DNA of 64,000 bases from Balneolales bacterium ANBcel1 (GTDB taxonomy: Bacteria > Bacteroidota > Rhodothermia > Balneolales > Natronogracilivirgulaceae). The stretch spans positions 310,001 to 374,000 of the forward strand of contig JARULB010000001.1 of the NCBI GenBank assembly GCA_029688905.1. Reading direction: 5' to 3'. Below the pieces are notes generated by a model. The model was not told the origin of the DNA and did not search any database. It saw nothing but the letters and a program-made list of their open reading frames with translations. Below, in pieces: positions 44,437-52,740 of the stretch (its first letter is position 1; every line of letters starts with the position of its first letter). Made by a program: the position numbers and the translations under genes.

Positions 44437-44988
44437 TTACATCAAGTCCAGCTGCTGCATTACGGCATCGGTGATATCGTAATTCTGCCGGGCTTCTTCG
44501 GAAGCATACAGGATGATGAAATCACCGTCGTTGGTCATGGTGTTGAGCACAAAGGTCAGATTGCGCTCACTGGCTACCGCATCGATGGCATTCTGGATTT
44601 TGTCCAACAGAGGCTCAAGCAAGGTCATTTGCCGTTCCTGGATTTCCTGCTGGAAGTTCTGCTGGAACTCCTGAAGCTCGAGGTTCAGTTCGGCGAGGCG
44701 CTCTTCCTCCTGCCGCATCGCCTCCTCGGAAATGACTGCCATTTTCTGCTGATACTCTTCCACTTCCCGGCGGAAGGTGGCTTCTTTTTCGGCAAACTCC
44801 TGACGCTTGCGCTCCACGAAGTTCTGCAGCCTGCGCTCAATGGCTGCCATTTCGGGCATACTTCTCATAATCGTCTGTGGATCTACATAGCCGATCCTGA
44901 GATCGTCTTGCGCCTGAACCTTTTGCGCTGGAAGTGCGCCGAATGCCAGCAGGAAAACAAATCCGAATACGATAAATGCTTTTTTCAT
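44437..44988 (-). CDS. OmpH/Skp family periplasmic chaperone (third copy after bamA)
   Basis: A 183-residue protein with a signal peptide (MKKAFIVFGFVFLLAFGALPAQ and cleavage near QA), then the DLRIGYVDPQTIMRSMPE strand, a long Gln/Glu/Arg coiled coil (about residues 45-130) that forms the Skp tentacle, and a final LTFVLNT and LYASEEA. Skp-like proteins hold outer-membrane proteins in the periplasm before BAM inserts them. Start at 44988 is where the signal peptide begins. It is one of three such genes behind bamA. Confidence 0.9.
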   Translation of the reverse strand: MKKAFIVFGFVFLLAFGALPAQKVQAQDDLRIGYVDPQTIMRSMPEMAAIERRLQNFVERKRQEFAEKEATFRREVEEYQQKMAVISEEAMRQEEERLAELNLELQEFQQNFQQEIQERQMTLLEPLLDKIQNAIDAVASERNLTFVLNTMTNDGDFIILYASEEARQNYDITDAVMQQLDLM

Positions 44989-45101
44989 TTTTTTATTCTG
45001 TTGATTTAGTAAGATCACAAATTGGAGGGGCGTTGCGGGCTTTCCGGCAAATCCGGTATTCTGACTTTCCGGCCTCGCACGCCACCGTTAACGATTGAAA
45101 C

Positions 45102-45626
45102 TCAGTTTGTCATTCTGGCAATGACCTGCTGGGTGAGGTCAAGTTCATCTTTGCCCTGCTGGGATACATACAAAAGAAGCAGTTCACCCTGGCTCGTTGC
45201 TTCGTTGATCACATAATCGAGCTGCTTTTCCGTTGCCAGCTGCTCAATAATCCGGTTCATTTCCTGCAGAACGGGGCTGAGCAGTTCCGACTGCCGCTGT
45301 TCGAGTTCACGCTGTATCCGCTGCTGAAATTCACTAAGCTCCTGGTCCAGTACCTGAAGCTCCTGCTGGCGCCGGCGGGTTTCCGCTTCCGACAGATCCG
45401 GTGCTTCCTGCTGAAAACGGGCCAGCATATTTTGAAATTCAATCGCCCGCTCTTCAAACTCCTGTTCCCTTTGGTCGATGAATCGATTAAGCTGCCTCTC
45501 AATGGCGTTTCTTTCCGGCAGGTTGTCCAGAACCTCCTGGGGATTCATATATCCGATTCTTGGTTGCGCGACAAGCGATCCCGCTATCAGGAGCGTCGCA
45601 AATACGGTCAATAGAAATGGCTTCAT
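45102..45626 (-). CDS. OmpH/Skp family periplasmic chaperone (second copy)
   Basis: A 174-residue protein with signal peptide MKPFLLTVFATLLIAGSLVAQ, the PRIGYMNPQEVLDNLPE strand, coiled coil of Arg/Gln/Glu and a final LDYVINEATSQGELLLLYVSQQG. It is the middle of the three paralogues, with 113 bases to the next. The ATG at 45626 is taken as start because the signal peptide begins there. Confidence 0.9.
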   Translation of the reverse strand: MKPFLLTVFATLLIAGSLVAQPRIGYMNPQEVLDNLPERNAIERQLNRFIDQREQEFEERAIEFQNMLARFQQEAPDLSEAETRRRQQELQVLDQELSEFQQRIQRELEQRQSELLSPVLQEMNRIIEQLATEKQLDYVINEATSQGELLLLYVSQQGKDELDLTQQVIARMTN

Positions 45627-45742
45627 AGAAATACTGTAGATCAGTTGATCTGAAAATTTTTGGAAGATAAGACTTTTCGTGCAGCGATTGCAAAAGATCA
45701 TATGGAAATACGTGCGGGCGTACTCAATAATTGTGTGAATGC

Positions 45743-46291
45743 TTAGAAATTATCCTCGATAAAGATACCCATTTCATTCAGCACGTCACGGCTAAGGTCA
45801 TGGCGCTGTCGGGAATAAAGAAACAGGTAGTCACCGGCCCGGTCGTAGACGTGATCATATCCGTCCCTTTCGGCAACGGTGACCACCGCATCCAGGATGC
45901 GTTGTTGGAGGGGTTCGAGCAGTTCCTGCTGCTGCCGGAAGTAGTCGCCGTCCGGACCGAACCGCCGCTCGATCAGCTGTTCCCTTTCACGAATTTTCTG
46001 GTCGATTTCCTGTTGCCGTTGTCGTCTCACATCCGGCGTAAACAGAATTTCCCGCGCTTCAAACTCCTGCTGCAGCTGTTCGATCTCCACCTGCTGATCG
46101 TTTATCTCCTCCCGCCAGTTGGAAGCGAGTGTTTCCAGGCGTTGCTGGATACCGGTGTATTCGGGAATATGCTCCATCATGAAATCGGTATCCACATAAC
46201 CGATTCTCTGCTGCGCGGTGGCCTGGACGGCAAGCCCAGCCAGAATTATGCCCGCAAACAAGACTGATAACCAGAGTTTGTTCGTCATCAA
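45743..46291 (-). CDS. OmpH/Skp family periplasmic chaperone (first copy)
   Basis: A 182-residue protein with signal peptide MMTNKLWLSVLFAGIILAG and cleavage after ATAQ, the strand RIGYVDTDFMMEHIPE, a long Glu/Gln/Arg coiled coil, then DGYDHVYDRAGDYLFLYSRQ. Its start overlaps the bamA stop as ATGA, so the two are coupled. The three paralogues are similar in plan but differ strongly in sequence, suggesting distinct clients or a mixed trimer. Confidence 0.9.
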   Translation of the reverse strand: MMTNKLWLSVLFAGIILAGLAVQATAQQRIGYVDTDFMMEHIPEYTGIQQRLETLASNWREEINDQQVEIEQLQQEFEAREILFTPDVRRQRQQEIDQKIREREQLIERRFGPDGDYFRQQQELLEPLQQRILDAVVTVAERDGYDHVYDRAGDYLFLYSRQRHDLSRDVLNEMGIFIEDNF

Positions 46292-48795
46292 AACGGTGCT
46301 CCGATATTAAACAGGAATTGCCATTCGCCGGCATTCACACCGGGCGCTTCGAGTCCGTCGAACCGGTAACCGTAACTCAGATCCACCAGGCCAAGGATGG
46401 GCATGAAAATGCGCGCACCGAATCCGGCGGCCCGTTTGACATTAAACGGGTCGAACTCCTTATAACCGAGAAACGAATTTCCGGCCTCCACAAAGGTATA
46501 GGGGATGAATTGAATCTGTTCGCTGCTTATGAGCGGGTATCGCATTTCGGCAAAATACTTGTTATAGACGGTACCGCCGATCTCCTGTCCATCCCGGTAC
46601 GGGGAGATGGAACCTTCAAACCCTCCCGGGTATCCTCTCATGTCGATGTTGTCCCGGGTGAATACCTGCTGCTGCTGCAGTGCCGTTCCACCGAGATAAA
46701 AACGTTGGAACTGGCTTCGGTCGGAACTGCTGAACCAGCTCATATAGCCGTACTCGGCCCCGTAAGAGGAGACCAGTTTGCCCACGATGGGAATATGGTA
46801 CTGCCAGGAGAGGCCGGTCTTGAAATACTGCGAAAAGCCGGGCATGGGCGGGGCTGCTTCGAAACTGAGCCGGAGCCTGGACCCTGCGCTGGGCGAAAGC
46901 GGGTTATCGATGGAGTTTCGCTCAATAATCTGTTCCAGTGAAAGGATGTTGGCCTGTCCGCCGAGCAGAGCCACATAGCTGTCGACATCAAAATACTGAT
47001 ATCGGAGACGGGTAATATGGCGGAAGTAGTCATCCGGCCAGCTGAGGCGGCGTCCATAGGAGACCGATCCCATGAACATCTCCTGCCGGGCCGAGCTCTG
47101 TGTGAATCCGGTGCTGCTGCGGCCGCTGAACAGGCTGTAGGACAGGTTGATTCCGAACGAGTTCGGCCGCCCGAGGAACCAGGGCTCCTGAAAACCGAAG
47201 CTGAAGTTTTGATAGCCGCTTCCGGTCACCTGAACGCCGAGCGAGAGTCTTTGACCGTCGCCGCTGGGCAGTGGCCGCCAGGCGGATGAATTAAACAGGT
47301 TTCTGGCGGAGAAATTGTTGAAGTTAACCCGTGCCGAGAGAATGAGCCCGAACTGGCGCCCGCCATATCCGCCAGAAAACTCGAAGTTATCCGTTCCCTG
47401 GGTTTCATCCAGCATGTAAATGATATCCACTTCCTTGGCCTCATAATCGACATCGAGATCGGGCTGGATCGATTCGGGGTTGAAATAGCCAAGCTGGGAC
47501 AATTCGCGGATGGAGCGCATGATAGCCGACCGGCTGTAGCGCGCTCCGGGGATGTTCCTGAGATTTCGGCGGACGACGTTGTCGTGGGTCTTGGTGTTAC
47601 CGGAAAACTCAACCCTGCGAATGGTTGCGATTTCATCTTCAATAATGAACAGGGAGATGTCCAGTGAGTCGCCCTCCACCCTGTTGAATTCAGGCTGCAC
47701 CTGGAAAAAGAGATAGCCGACATCGTTGTACATGCTGGTAACATCGGTGTTGTCGCGGTTCATCCTCAGGTTCTCTTCGAACCGCTGTTCGTTGAACACA
47801 TCCCCGCTGCTCATGTCAAGCGCGTCGGTCAGCTGTTGATCTGTATAGACGGTATTGCCGTCCCAATCGATATTTCTGACATGGTACTGCGGACCTTCAA
47901 CCACCCTCAGGAAGATTCCGATCGCTTCCTTGTCCCTTCTTCGGGAATAGACATAGACCGAATCCTCAATGATGCGGGCATCCATAAAGCCGTTCCGGCG
48001 GTAGTACTGGAGCATCTCTTCCTTGCCCTCATCGAACTCGTCCCTGCTGAAGGTTTGCCTGGTGAAAATCCGCCACCAGCGGTCCCGTTTCACATCACCC
48101 AGATTTCTTCGGAGCCTGCGGTCGGAAAACGCATCGTTTCCTTCAAAAGTGATGGACCGGATCTGAATACGCTCGCCCCGGTCGATATCGAAGAGCAGCG
48201 ACACCCGGTTGCGCAGCGTATCGGTATCGGTCACAATTACATCAACAGCGGTATTGCGGTATCCCTGTTCTTCGTAGTACCGTTTGATGGTATTGACCGA
48301 CTGGGCTTTGGCGGATTCTGTAACGGCAAAACCGGTGGACAGAGGCAGCTTTTCACGCAGGTCGCGCCGATGCGAACGGCGGGCTCCCTCGAAGCTGAAA
48401 TCCTCGAGGCGGGGCTGTTCCTGCACAACAATCTCAATATTTATCGCACCCGGCTCAACCTCCTCCTTGAAGATCCTGACATCGGAAAAGAGTCCGGTGT
48501 TGTGGAGCCTCCGAATAGCCTGCGGTATATCCTCCCCCGGAATACGGATGTTGGAACCGACCCGGAGATTGGATGTGGATACGATAAATGTTTCGCTGTA
48601 AAACTGGCTTCCCGTAGCGGTAATTTCGAGAATCTCGTAGAGACGCGGCTGCTCGTCGAAAGGGTTTGTCGGGCGGAATTCGGCCTCGCCCGCAGTTGTA
48701 CCGGTGACATTTTGTGCCGTTGATGGCATTGCGGCAAGAAGCCCTGAAATAATGACCGCCGCTGGAATTAATATTTTCTTCAAACTATAAAACAC
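46288..48795 (-). CDS. bamA: Outer membrane assembly protein BamA
   Basis: An 835-residue Omp85 protein. A signal peptide (LKKILIPAAVIISGLLAAMPS) leads to five POTRA repeats (for example VQEQPRLEDFSFEGARRSHR and IRRVEFSGNTKTHDNVVRR), then a 16-stranded barrel from about residue 460 and the closing FLFNIGAPF, whose terminal Phe is the outer-membrane sorting signal. It inserts barrels into the outer membrane. It follows uppS by 52 bases and is coupled to three OmpH genes. Confidence 0.95.
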   Translation of the reverse strand: MFYSLKKILIPAAVIISGLLAAMPSTAQNVTGTTAGEAEFRPTNPFDEQPRLYEILEITATGSQFYSETFIVSTSNLRVGSNIRIPGEDIPQAIRRLHNTGLFSDVRIFKEEVEPGAINIEIVVQEQPRLEDFSFEGARRSHRRDLREKLPLSTGFAVTESAKAQSVNTIKRYYEEQGYRNTAVDVIVTDTDTLRNRVSLLFDIDRGERIQIRSITFEGNDAFSDRRLRRNLGDVKRDRWWRIFTRQTFSRDEFDEGKEEMLQYYRRNGFMDARIIEDSVYVYSRRRDKEAIGIFLRVVEGPQYHVRNIDWDGNTVYTDQQLTDALDMSSGDVFNEQRFEENLRMNRDNTDVTSMYNDVGYLFFQVQPEFNRVEGDSLDISLFIIEDEIATIRRVEFSGNTKTHDNVVRRNLRNIPGARYSRSAIMRSIRELSQLGYFNPESIQPDLDVDYEAKEVDIIYMLDETQGTDNFEFSGGYGGRQFGLILSARVNFNNFSARNLFNSSAWRPLPSGDGQRLSLGVQVTGSGYQNFSFGFQEPWFLGRPNSFGINLSYSLFSGRSSTGFTQSSARQEMFMGSVSYGRRLSWPDDYFRHITRLRYQYFDVDSYVALLGGQANILSLEQIIERNSIDNPLSPSAGSRLRLSFEAAPPMPGFSQYFKTGLSWQYHIPIVGKLVSSYGAEYGYMSWFSSSDRSQFQRFYLGGTALQQQQVFTRDNIDMRGYPGGFEGSISPYRDGQEIGGTVYNKYFAEMRYPLISSEQIQFIPYTFVEAGNSFLGYKEFDPFNVKRAAGFGARIFMPILGLVDLSYGYRFDGLEAPGVNAGEWQFLFNIGAPF

Positions 48796-48847
48796 GGTTA
48801 TGGAACGCCCTGGAAATTTGAATTAGTATAAAAAAGTTCGCTGTTGG

Positions 48848-49663
48848 TTATCGAAAAGCTGCTGTGGATTCCTGCACCTCTGCCCCGTGAAGAACTTTAC
48901 CAAACCGGCGTTCGCGTTTCTGAAAGGATGCAATGGCTTTGTACAGCTCGTTACGCCGGAAGTCGGGCCAGAATGTGTCGGTTACATAGAGCTCGGAGTA
49001 AGCCGATTGCCAGAGTAAAAAGTTGCTGAGCCTGAGCTCTCCGCTGGTACGGATGATGAGCTCCGGATCGGGCATTCGGGCCGTCGCGAGATGGTCGCTG
49101 ATCATTTCGTCGGAAACATCGGCGGCATCAAGCAGTCCATCCCTCACTTTTTCTGAAATAGCCGCCATTGCCTGTCGGATGTCCCAACGGCCGGAATAAC
49201 TCAACGCGAGGCAGAGCTCCATGCGGCTGTTGTTCTCGGTAAGGGCCATGGCGTCTTCGAGTTCACGGCGGCACGACGGCGGCAGCCGGTCGGTTTCCCC
49301 GATGGTGGTGAGCCGTATGTCGTTATCATCCAGTTTGCGGGTTTCGTTCCGGAGCGACTGAACCAGCAGTTTCATGAGGGCACTCACTTCGCTTTTGGGC
49401 CGGTCCCAGTTTTCGGTGGAAAACGCGTACAGTGTAAGATGTTTAACCCCGACCTGGGCACACGCTTCCGTTGTGTCTCTGACCGACTCGACCCCTGCTT
49501 TATGGCCGAAAATACGCATACTGCCCCTGCTTTTGGCCCATCGGCCGTTTCCATCCATAATCACGGCAATATGCCGGGGGATGGGCCCCTGTTCCTGAAG
49601 CAGTGTCTGTTTTTCCCGATCTTCTGCCGATATGTCGTTATTTGAAAATCCTGCGGTATTCAA
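48848..49663 (-). CDS. uppS: Undecaprenyl (isoprenyl) diphosphate synthase
   Basis: A 271-residue cis-prenyltransferase making the undecaprenyl carrier. Motifs: RHIAVIMDGNGRWAKSRG with the catalytic Asp, LTLYAFSTENWDRP, and LIIRTSGELRLSNFLLWQSAYSELYV. The N-terminal about 25 residues (NNDISAEDREKQTLLQEQ) extend ahead of the core. It precedes bamA, an order common in Bacteroidota. Confidence 0.96.
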   Translation of the reverse strand: MNTAGFSNNDISAEDREKQTLLQEQGPIPRHIAVIMDGNGRWAKSRGSMRIFGHKAGVESVRDTTEACAQVGVKHLTLYAFSTENWDRPKSEVSALMKLLVQSLRNETRKLDDNDIRLTTIGETDRLPPSCRRELEDAMALTENNSRMELCLALSYSGRWDIRQAMAAISEKVRDGLLDAADVSDEMISDHLATARMPDPELIIRTSGELRLSNFLLWQSAYSELYVTDTFWPDFRRNELYKAIASFQKRERRFGKVLHGAEVQESTAAFR

Positions 49664-49715
49664 TAATTTCTGCTTTTAGTGTTCATCATTTAGCATCCCA
49701 AAACCATACATGCCC

Positions 49716-50192
49716 TTACAGGCTGTCGATTTTGCCGTAAAGCGAAATCATTTCGAGGACGGTCATCGCCGCTTCACCACCTTTGTTGCCGGCTTTTGTT
49801 CCGGCCCTTTCTATGGCCTGTTCAATTGAATCGGTTGTGAGTACTCCAAACCCAACGGGTATTTTGTATTGCAGCATGACGTCCGATATTCCCCGGGTGG
49901 CCGAACCCGCAACAAAATCGAAATGTGGTGTTGAACCACGAATGACCACACCCAGACAAATGAGTGCATCGTACTTGCCGCTTTCCGCCAGCCTGGCCGT
50001 GACCAGCGGTATTTCAAATGAACCGGGGCAATATACCGCATCAATACGGGATTCTTCAACCCCGTGCCGTTTGAGCGTATCGACAGCCCCTTCGAGCAAT
50101 CGCTCGGTGATGAAGCTGTTCCATCGGGATACCACAATACCGATTCTGGCATTGGTAACGTTGAACGATCCTTCTATCTTGTTCACTTGCAT
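49716..50192 (-). CDS. ribH: 6,7-dimethyl-8-ribityllumazine synthase
   Basis: A 158-residue lumazine synthase, the penultimate step of riboflavin. Motifs: IGIVVSRWNSFITERLLEGA, VYCPGSFEIPL, CLGVVIRGSTPHFDFVAGSATRG (with the catalytic His) and GVLTTDSIEQAIERAG. Length is normal for the family. Its start overlaps the end of the PHP gene by ten bases, so the two are cotranslated. Confidence 0.96.
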   Translation of the reverse strand: MQVNKIEGSFNVTNARIGIVVSRWNSFITERLLEGAVDTLKRHGVEESRIDAVYCPGSFEIPLVTARLAESGKYDALICLGVVIRGSTPHFDFVAGSATRGISDVMLQYKIPVGFGVLTTDSIEQAIERAGTKAGNKGGEAAMTVLEMISLYGKIDSL

Positions 50193-51043
50193 ATAATTTC
50201 CGGATAAGTTTGAGTTGTTTCGGATTGCCTGGCCTCCTGCCCGTTAAGCAGGGGGCTGTCCGGTTCGAGCGTGCAATATACGACCCCGAGGTGGTAATAG
50301 TCTGCAACGGAGCCGTGAAAGTCCGATCCGCCGGTGGCCATAAGTCCGGTGGTGTTGCAATACTCCAGATATCGCCGCTGGTGGGCGCTGTTATGGGACG
50401 GATGATAGCATTCGATGCCATCCATTCCGTACTCCTTGAGTTGCTTGAGCTGCAAAAAGTTGTAATGGTTTCCAGGATGGGCCAATACGGCCAGGCCGCC
50501 GCTTTGGTGTACCATTTCGATGGCGTCCACAATTTCGGGATAATCAATTTTGTGGTATGCGGAGGCCTGATTTCCCAAATAACGGAAGAACGCTTCCTGG
50601 GTGTTCGCGGCATATCCCTTGCTGATCATGACGCGGGCAATATGCGGCCTGCCGATGGATGCCCGGCCCGCCTCACCCAGCACTTCGTCAAATGAGATAT
50701 CAAATCCGAGCCGGTTGAGCTTTTCAATGATTCGCCTGGCACGGGAAATCCGGCGTTTTTTCTGATCCGCAAAAAGCTGCTGCATAACAGATTCATCCTC
50801 AAAGGCATAGGCGAGCAAATGGCACTCGCTGTCCTCAAAGAGCGTACTCACCTCGGCTCCCCGAACCACGCACAACTCTTCCTCCCGGGCCGCCTGCCGG
50901 GCCTCTTTCACACCGGAGTCGGTATCGTGATCGGTGATGGCGATCACGTCCAGCTTACGCTCTACGGCCTGGGCAACAATCTGCGCGGGTGTCAGCTTGC
51001 CGTCGGAACGGATGGTATGGATATGCAGATCGGCTCTTGGCAA
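50183..51043 (-). CDS. PHP domain phosphoesterase
   Basis: A 286-residue protein of the PHP family with metal motifs RADLHIHTIRSDGKLTP, IAITDHDTDSG, the Glu and His in RGAEVSTLFEDSECHLLAYAF, and GLAVLAHPG. Related proteins such as YciV/RnaAM hydrolyse 3'-5'-phosphoadenosine phosphate or trim RNA 5' ends. The end overlaps ribH and its start is two bases after the S41 protease stop. Confidence 0.88.
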   Translation of the reverse strand: MPRADLHIHTIRSDGKLTPAQIVAQAVERKLDVIAITDHDTDSGVKEARQAAREEELCVVRGAEVSTLFEDSECHLLAYAFEDESVMQQLFADQKKRRISRARRIIEKLNRLGFDISFDEVLGEAGRASIGRPHIARVMISKGYAANTQEAFFRYLGNQASAYHKIDYPEIVDAIEMVHQSGGLAVLAHPGNHYNFLQLKQLKEYGMDGIECYHPSHNSAHQRRYLEYCNTTGLMATGGSDFHGSVADYYHLGVVYCTLEPDSPLLNGQEARQSETTQTYPEIICK

Positions 51044-51045
51044 AA

Positions 51046-52695
51046 TCAGGGTTTCAGAATGGTTGCGTACCCGACGGAGTCCTGCAGCAGCTCAACGGCG
51101 CCGAGGGCGACAGGGTCGGTTTTCAGTGACTCTCTGATACGGCCGCTGTGGCCCTCAAAACGGGATAGCAGTTCCAGGTAGAGTTCACGGCGGATGGTTT
51201 CGGCGTCCTGTTCGAGCTGATGTTCCTTCTTCAGCGCGATCAGCTCCTCCATGTCGGCGATGCGGCCGGAAACATCCTCCCCGAGCGCTTCTTCAAGCGA
51301 TTCCAGAACATGTTTCAGGTGTCTTTCGGCCCTGGTGGTATAGCTGAAATCCTGCTCGTCGAGATACGTCAAAAAGTCGGAATACACCTCGTTAAGATCA
51401 AGGCCGGGAGGCAGCGAGTCGTGGTCGGCGGTATATTCGCTGGCGAAAAAGAAGTAGTGGCTGTTTTGAAGCAGGGCGATCTCGAGCATGCTCTGGCGGG
51501 GCATGGAAATCGACACATCGGGTTCGATTCCGATGCCCTCGTACACGGTACGCCCCGAACGCGTGGTAAAGGGTGTTCGCAGCGAATCCGGAACTACATC
51601 CATCCCGGCAAGCTCCTCTTCGGTGACAAACGGGGACGACTGGATCGACCGGCCGCTCGGCATATAATATTTTGAGGTGGTGATTTTAAGCGAGGTGTTG
51701 TAGGACAGCTCCCGAACAATCTGCACCAGGCCTTTGCCGAAGCTCCGCTCTCCGACAACTACGGCGCGGTCCAGGTCCTGAAGCGCCCCGCTGACGATCT
51801 CCGAAGCGCTGGCGCTGCCGTTGTTCTGAAGGACGATCAGGGGTCTGTCGGGAAACACCGGAGTTTCGGATGTTTCATAGGTCTGGTTGGCCCGCGGAAG
51901 GCGCCCTTCGGTCCAGACTACCCGTTCGCCGGCGGGCACAAATTTGTCGATGATCCTCACCGACTCCTCCAGCAATCCGCCCGGGTTATTTCGCAGATCA
52001 AGTACCAGAGCCTCCAGCGGCTCCTCTTCTTGCAGCTCCAGGATGGCATCCCTGACCTCTTCGGCGGCGTTTTGCGCGAAACGGCTCAGATGGATGTAGC
52101 CGATACGCGGCTCGGTATCGAGCAGGCCGGCGTAGGAGACATTGCGAACCTCAATAATCTCGCGAGTCAGTTCAAAATCGAGTAGTTCCTCGATGCCTGT
52201 GCGCCGGATGGTCAGGATCACGGTGGTGCCGGGGTCGCCGCGCAGCAGACTCTGTAAATCTTCGGGACTCATCCGCTCAACATCAATTCCATCGGCTTTT
52301 ACGATCACATCGCCGGCGCGGACGCCCCTTCGCTCGGCCGAGTAGCCTTCGGTCGGGGCAATTACCACCAACCGGCCGCCCCTGGCGCCGACCTCGAGGC
52401 CCACTCCGGCATATTGACCTGTGGTGACCATGTCCATGCGTCGGCTTTCACTTTCATCAATTAGCACCGTATAGGGATCCAGCTCTTCGAGCATGGCATC
52501 GATTCCCCGTCGTATGAGACGGTCCGGGTCCACTTCATCCACATAAATATTGGCCACGCTTTCATAGACCTCACTGAAGATGGTGAAGTTTTTCTTGATG
52601 AGGAAATAGGAGTCGGAAGACCGCAGGATGAAGCCGGCACTCGTCAGGCCAAGTATCAGCACAAAAACCAGTAAAAAACGAGGTGAATTTCGCAT
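51046..52695 (-). CDS. C-terminal processing peptidase (S41 family)
   Basis: A 549-residue secreted or membrane-anchored protease. An N-terminal hydrophobic helix (LLVFVLILGLTSAGFIL) is followed by DPYTVLID, a PDZ domain (GVRAGDVIVKADGI), and the catalytic core with Ser in NGSASASEIVSGAL and Lys in GERSFGKGLVQ. The last about 170 residues are helical and acidic. It trims protein C-termini in the envelope. The neighbours are ribH-PHP on one side and a LysM transglycosylase on the other. Confidence 0.94.
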   Translation of the reverse strand: MRNSPRFLLVFVLILGLTSAGFILRSSDSYFLIKKNFTIFSEVYESVANIYVDEVDPDRLIRRGIDAMLEELDPYTVLIDESESRRMDMVTTGQYAGVGLEVGARGGRLVVIAPTEGYSAERRGVRAGDVIVKADGIDVERMSPEDLQSLLRGDPGTTVILTIRRTGIEELLDFELTREIIEVRNVSYAGLLDTEPRIGYIHLSRFAQNAAEEVRDAILELQEEEPLEALVLDLRNNPGGLLEESVRIIDKFVPAGERVVWTEGRLPRANQTYETSETPVFPDRPLIVLQNNGSASASEIVSGALQDLDRAVVVGERSFGKGLVQIVRELSYNTSLKITTSKYYMPSGRSIQSSPFVTEEELAGMDVVPDSLRTPFTTRSGRTVYEGIGIEPDVSISMPRQSMLEIALLQNSHYFFFASEYTADHDSLPPGLDLNEVYSDFLTYLDEQDFSYTTRAERHLKHVLESLEEALGEDVSGRIADMEELIALKKEHQLEQDAETIRRELYLELLSRFEGHSGRIRESLKTDPVALGAVELLQDSVGYATILKP

Positions 52696-52740
52696 ATGCG
52701 ATGGGTTAGGGAGACGATCACTCCGAAGTGAAGCGGTAAC

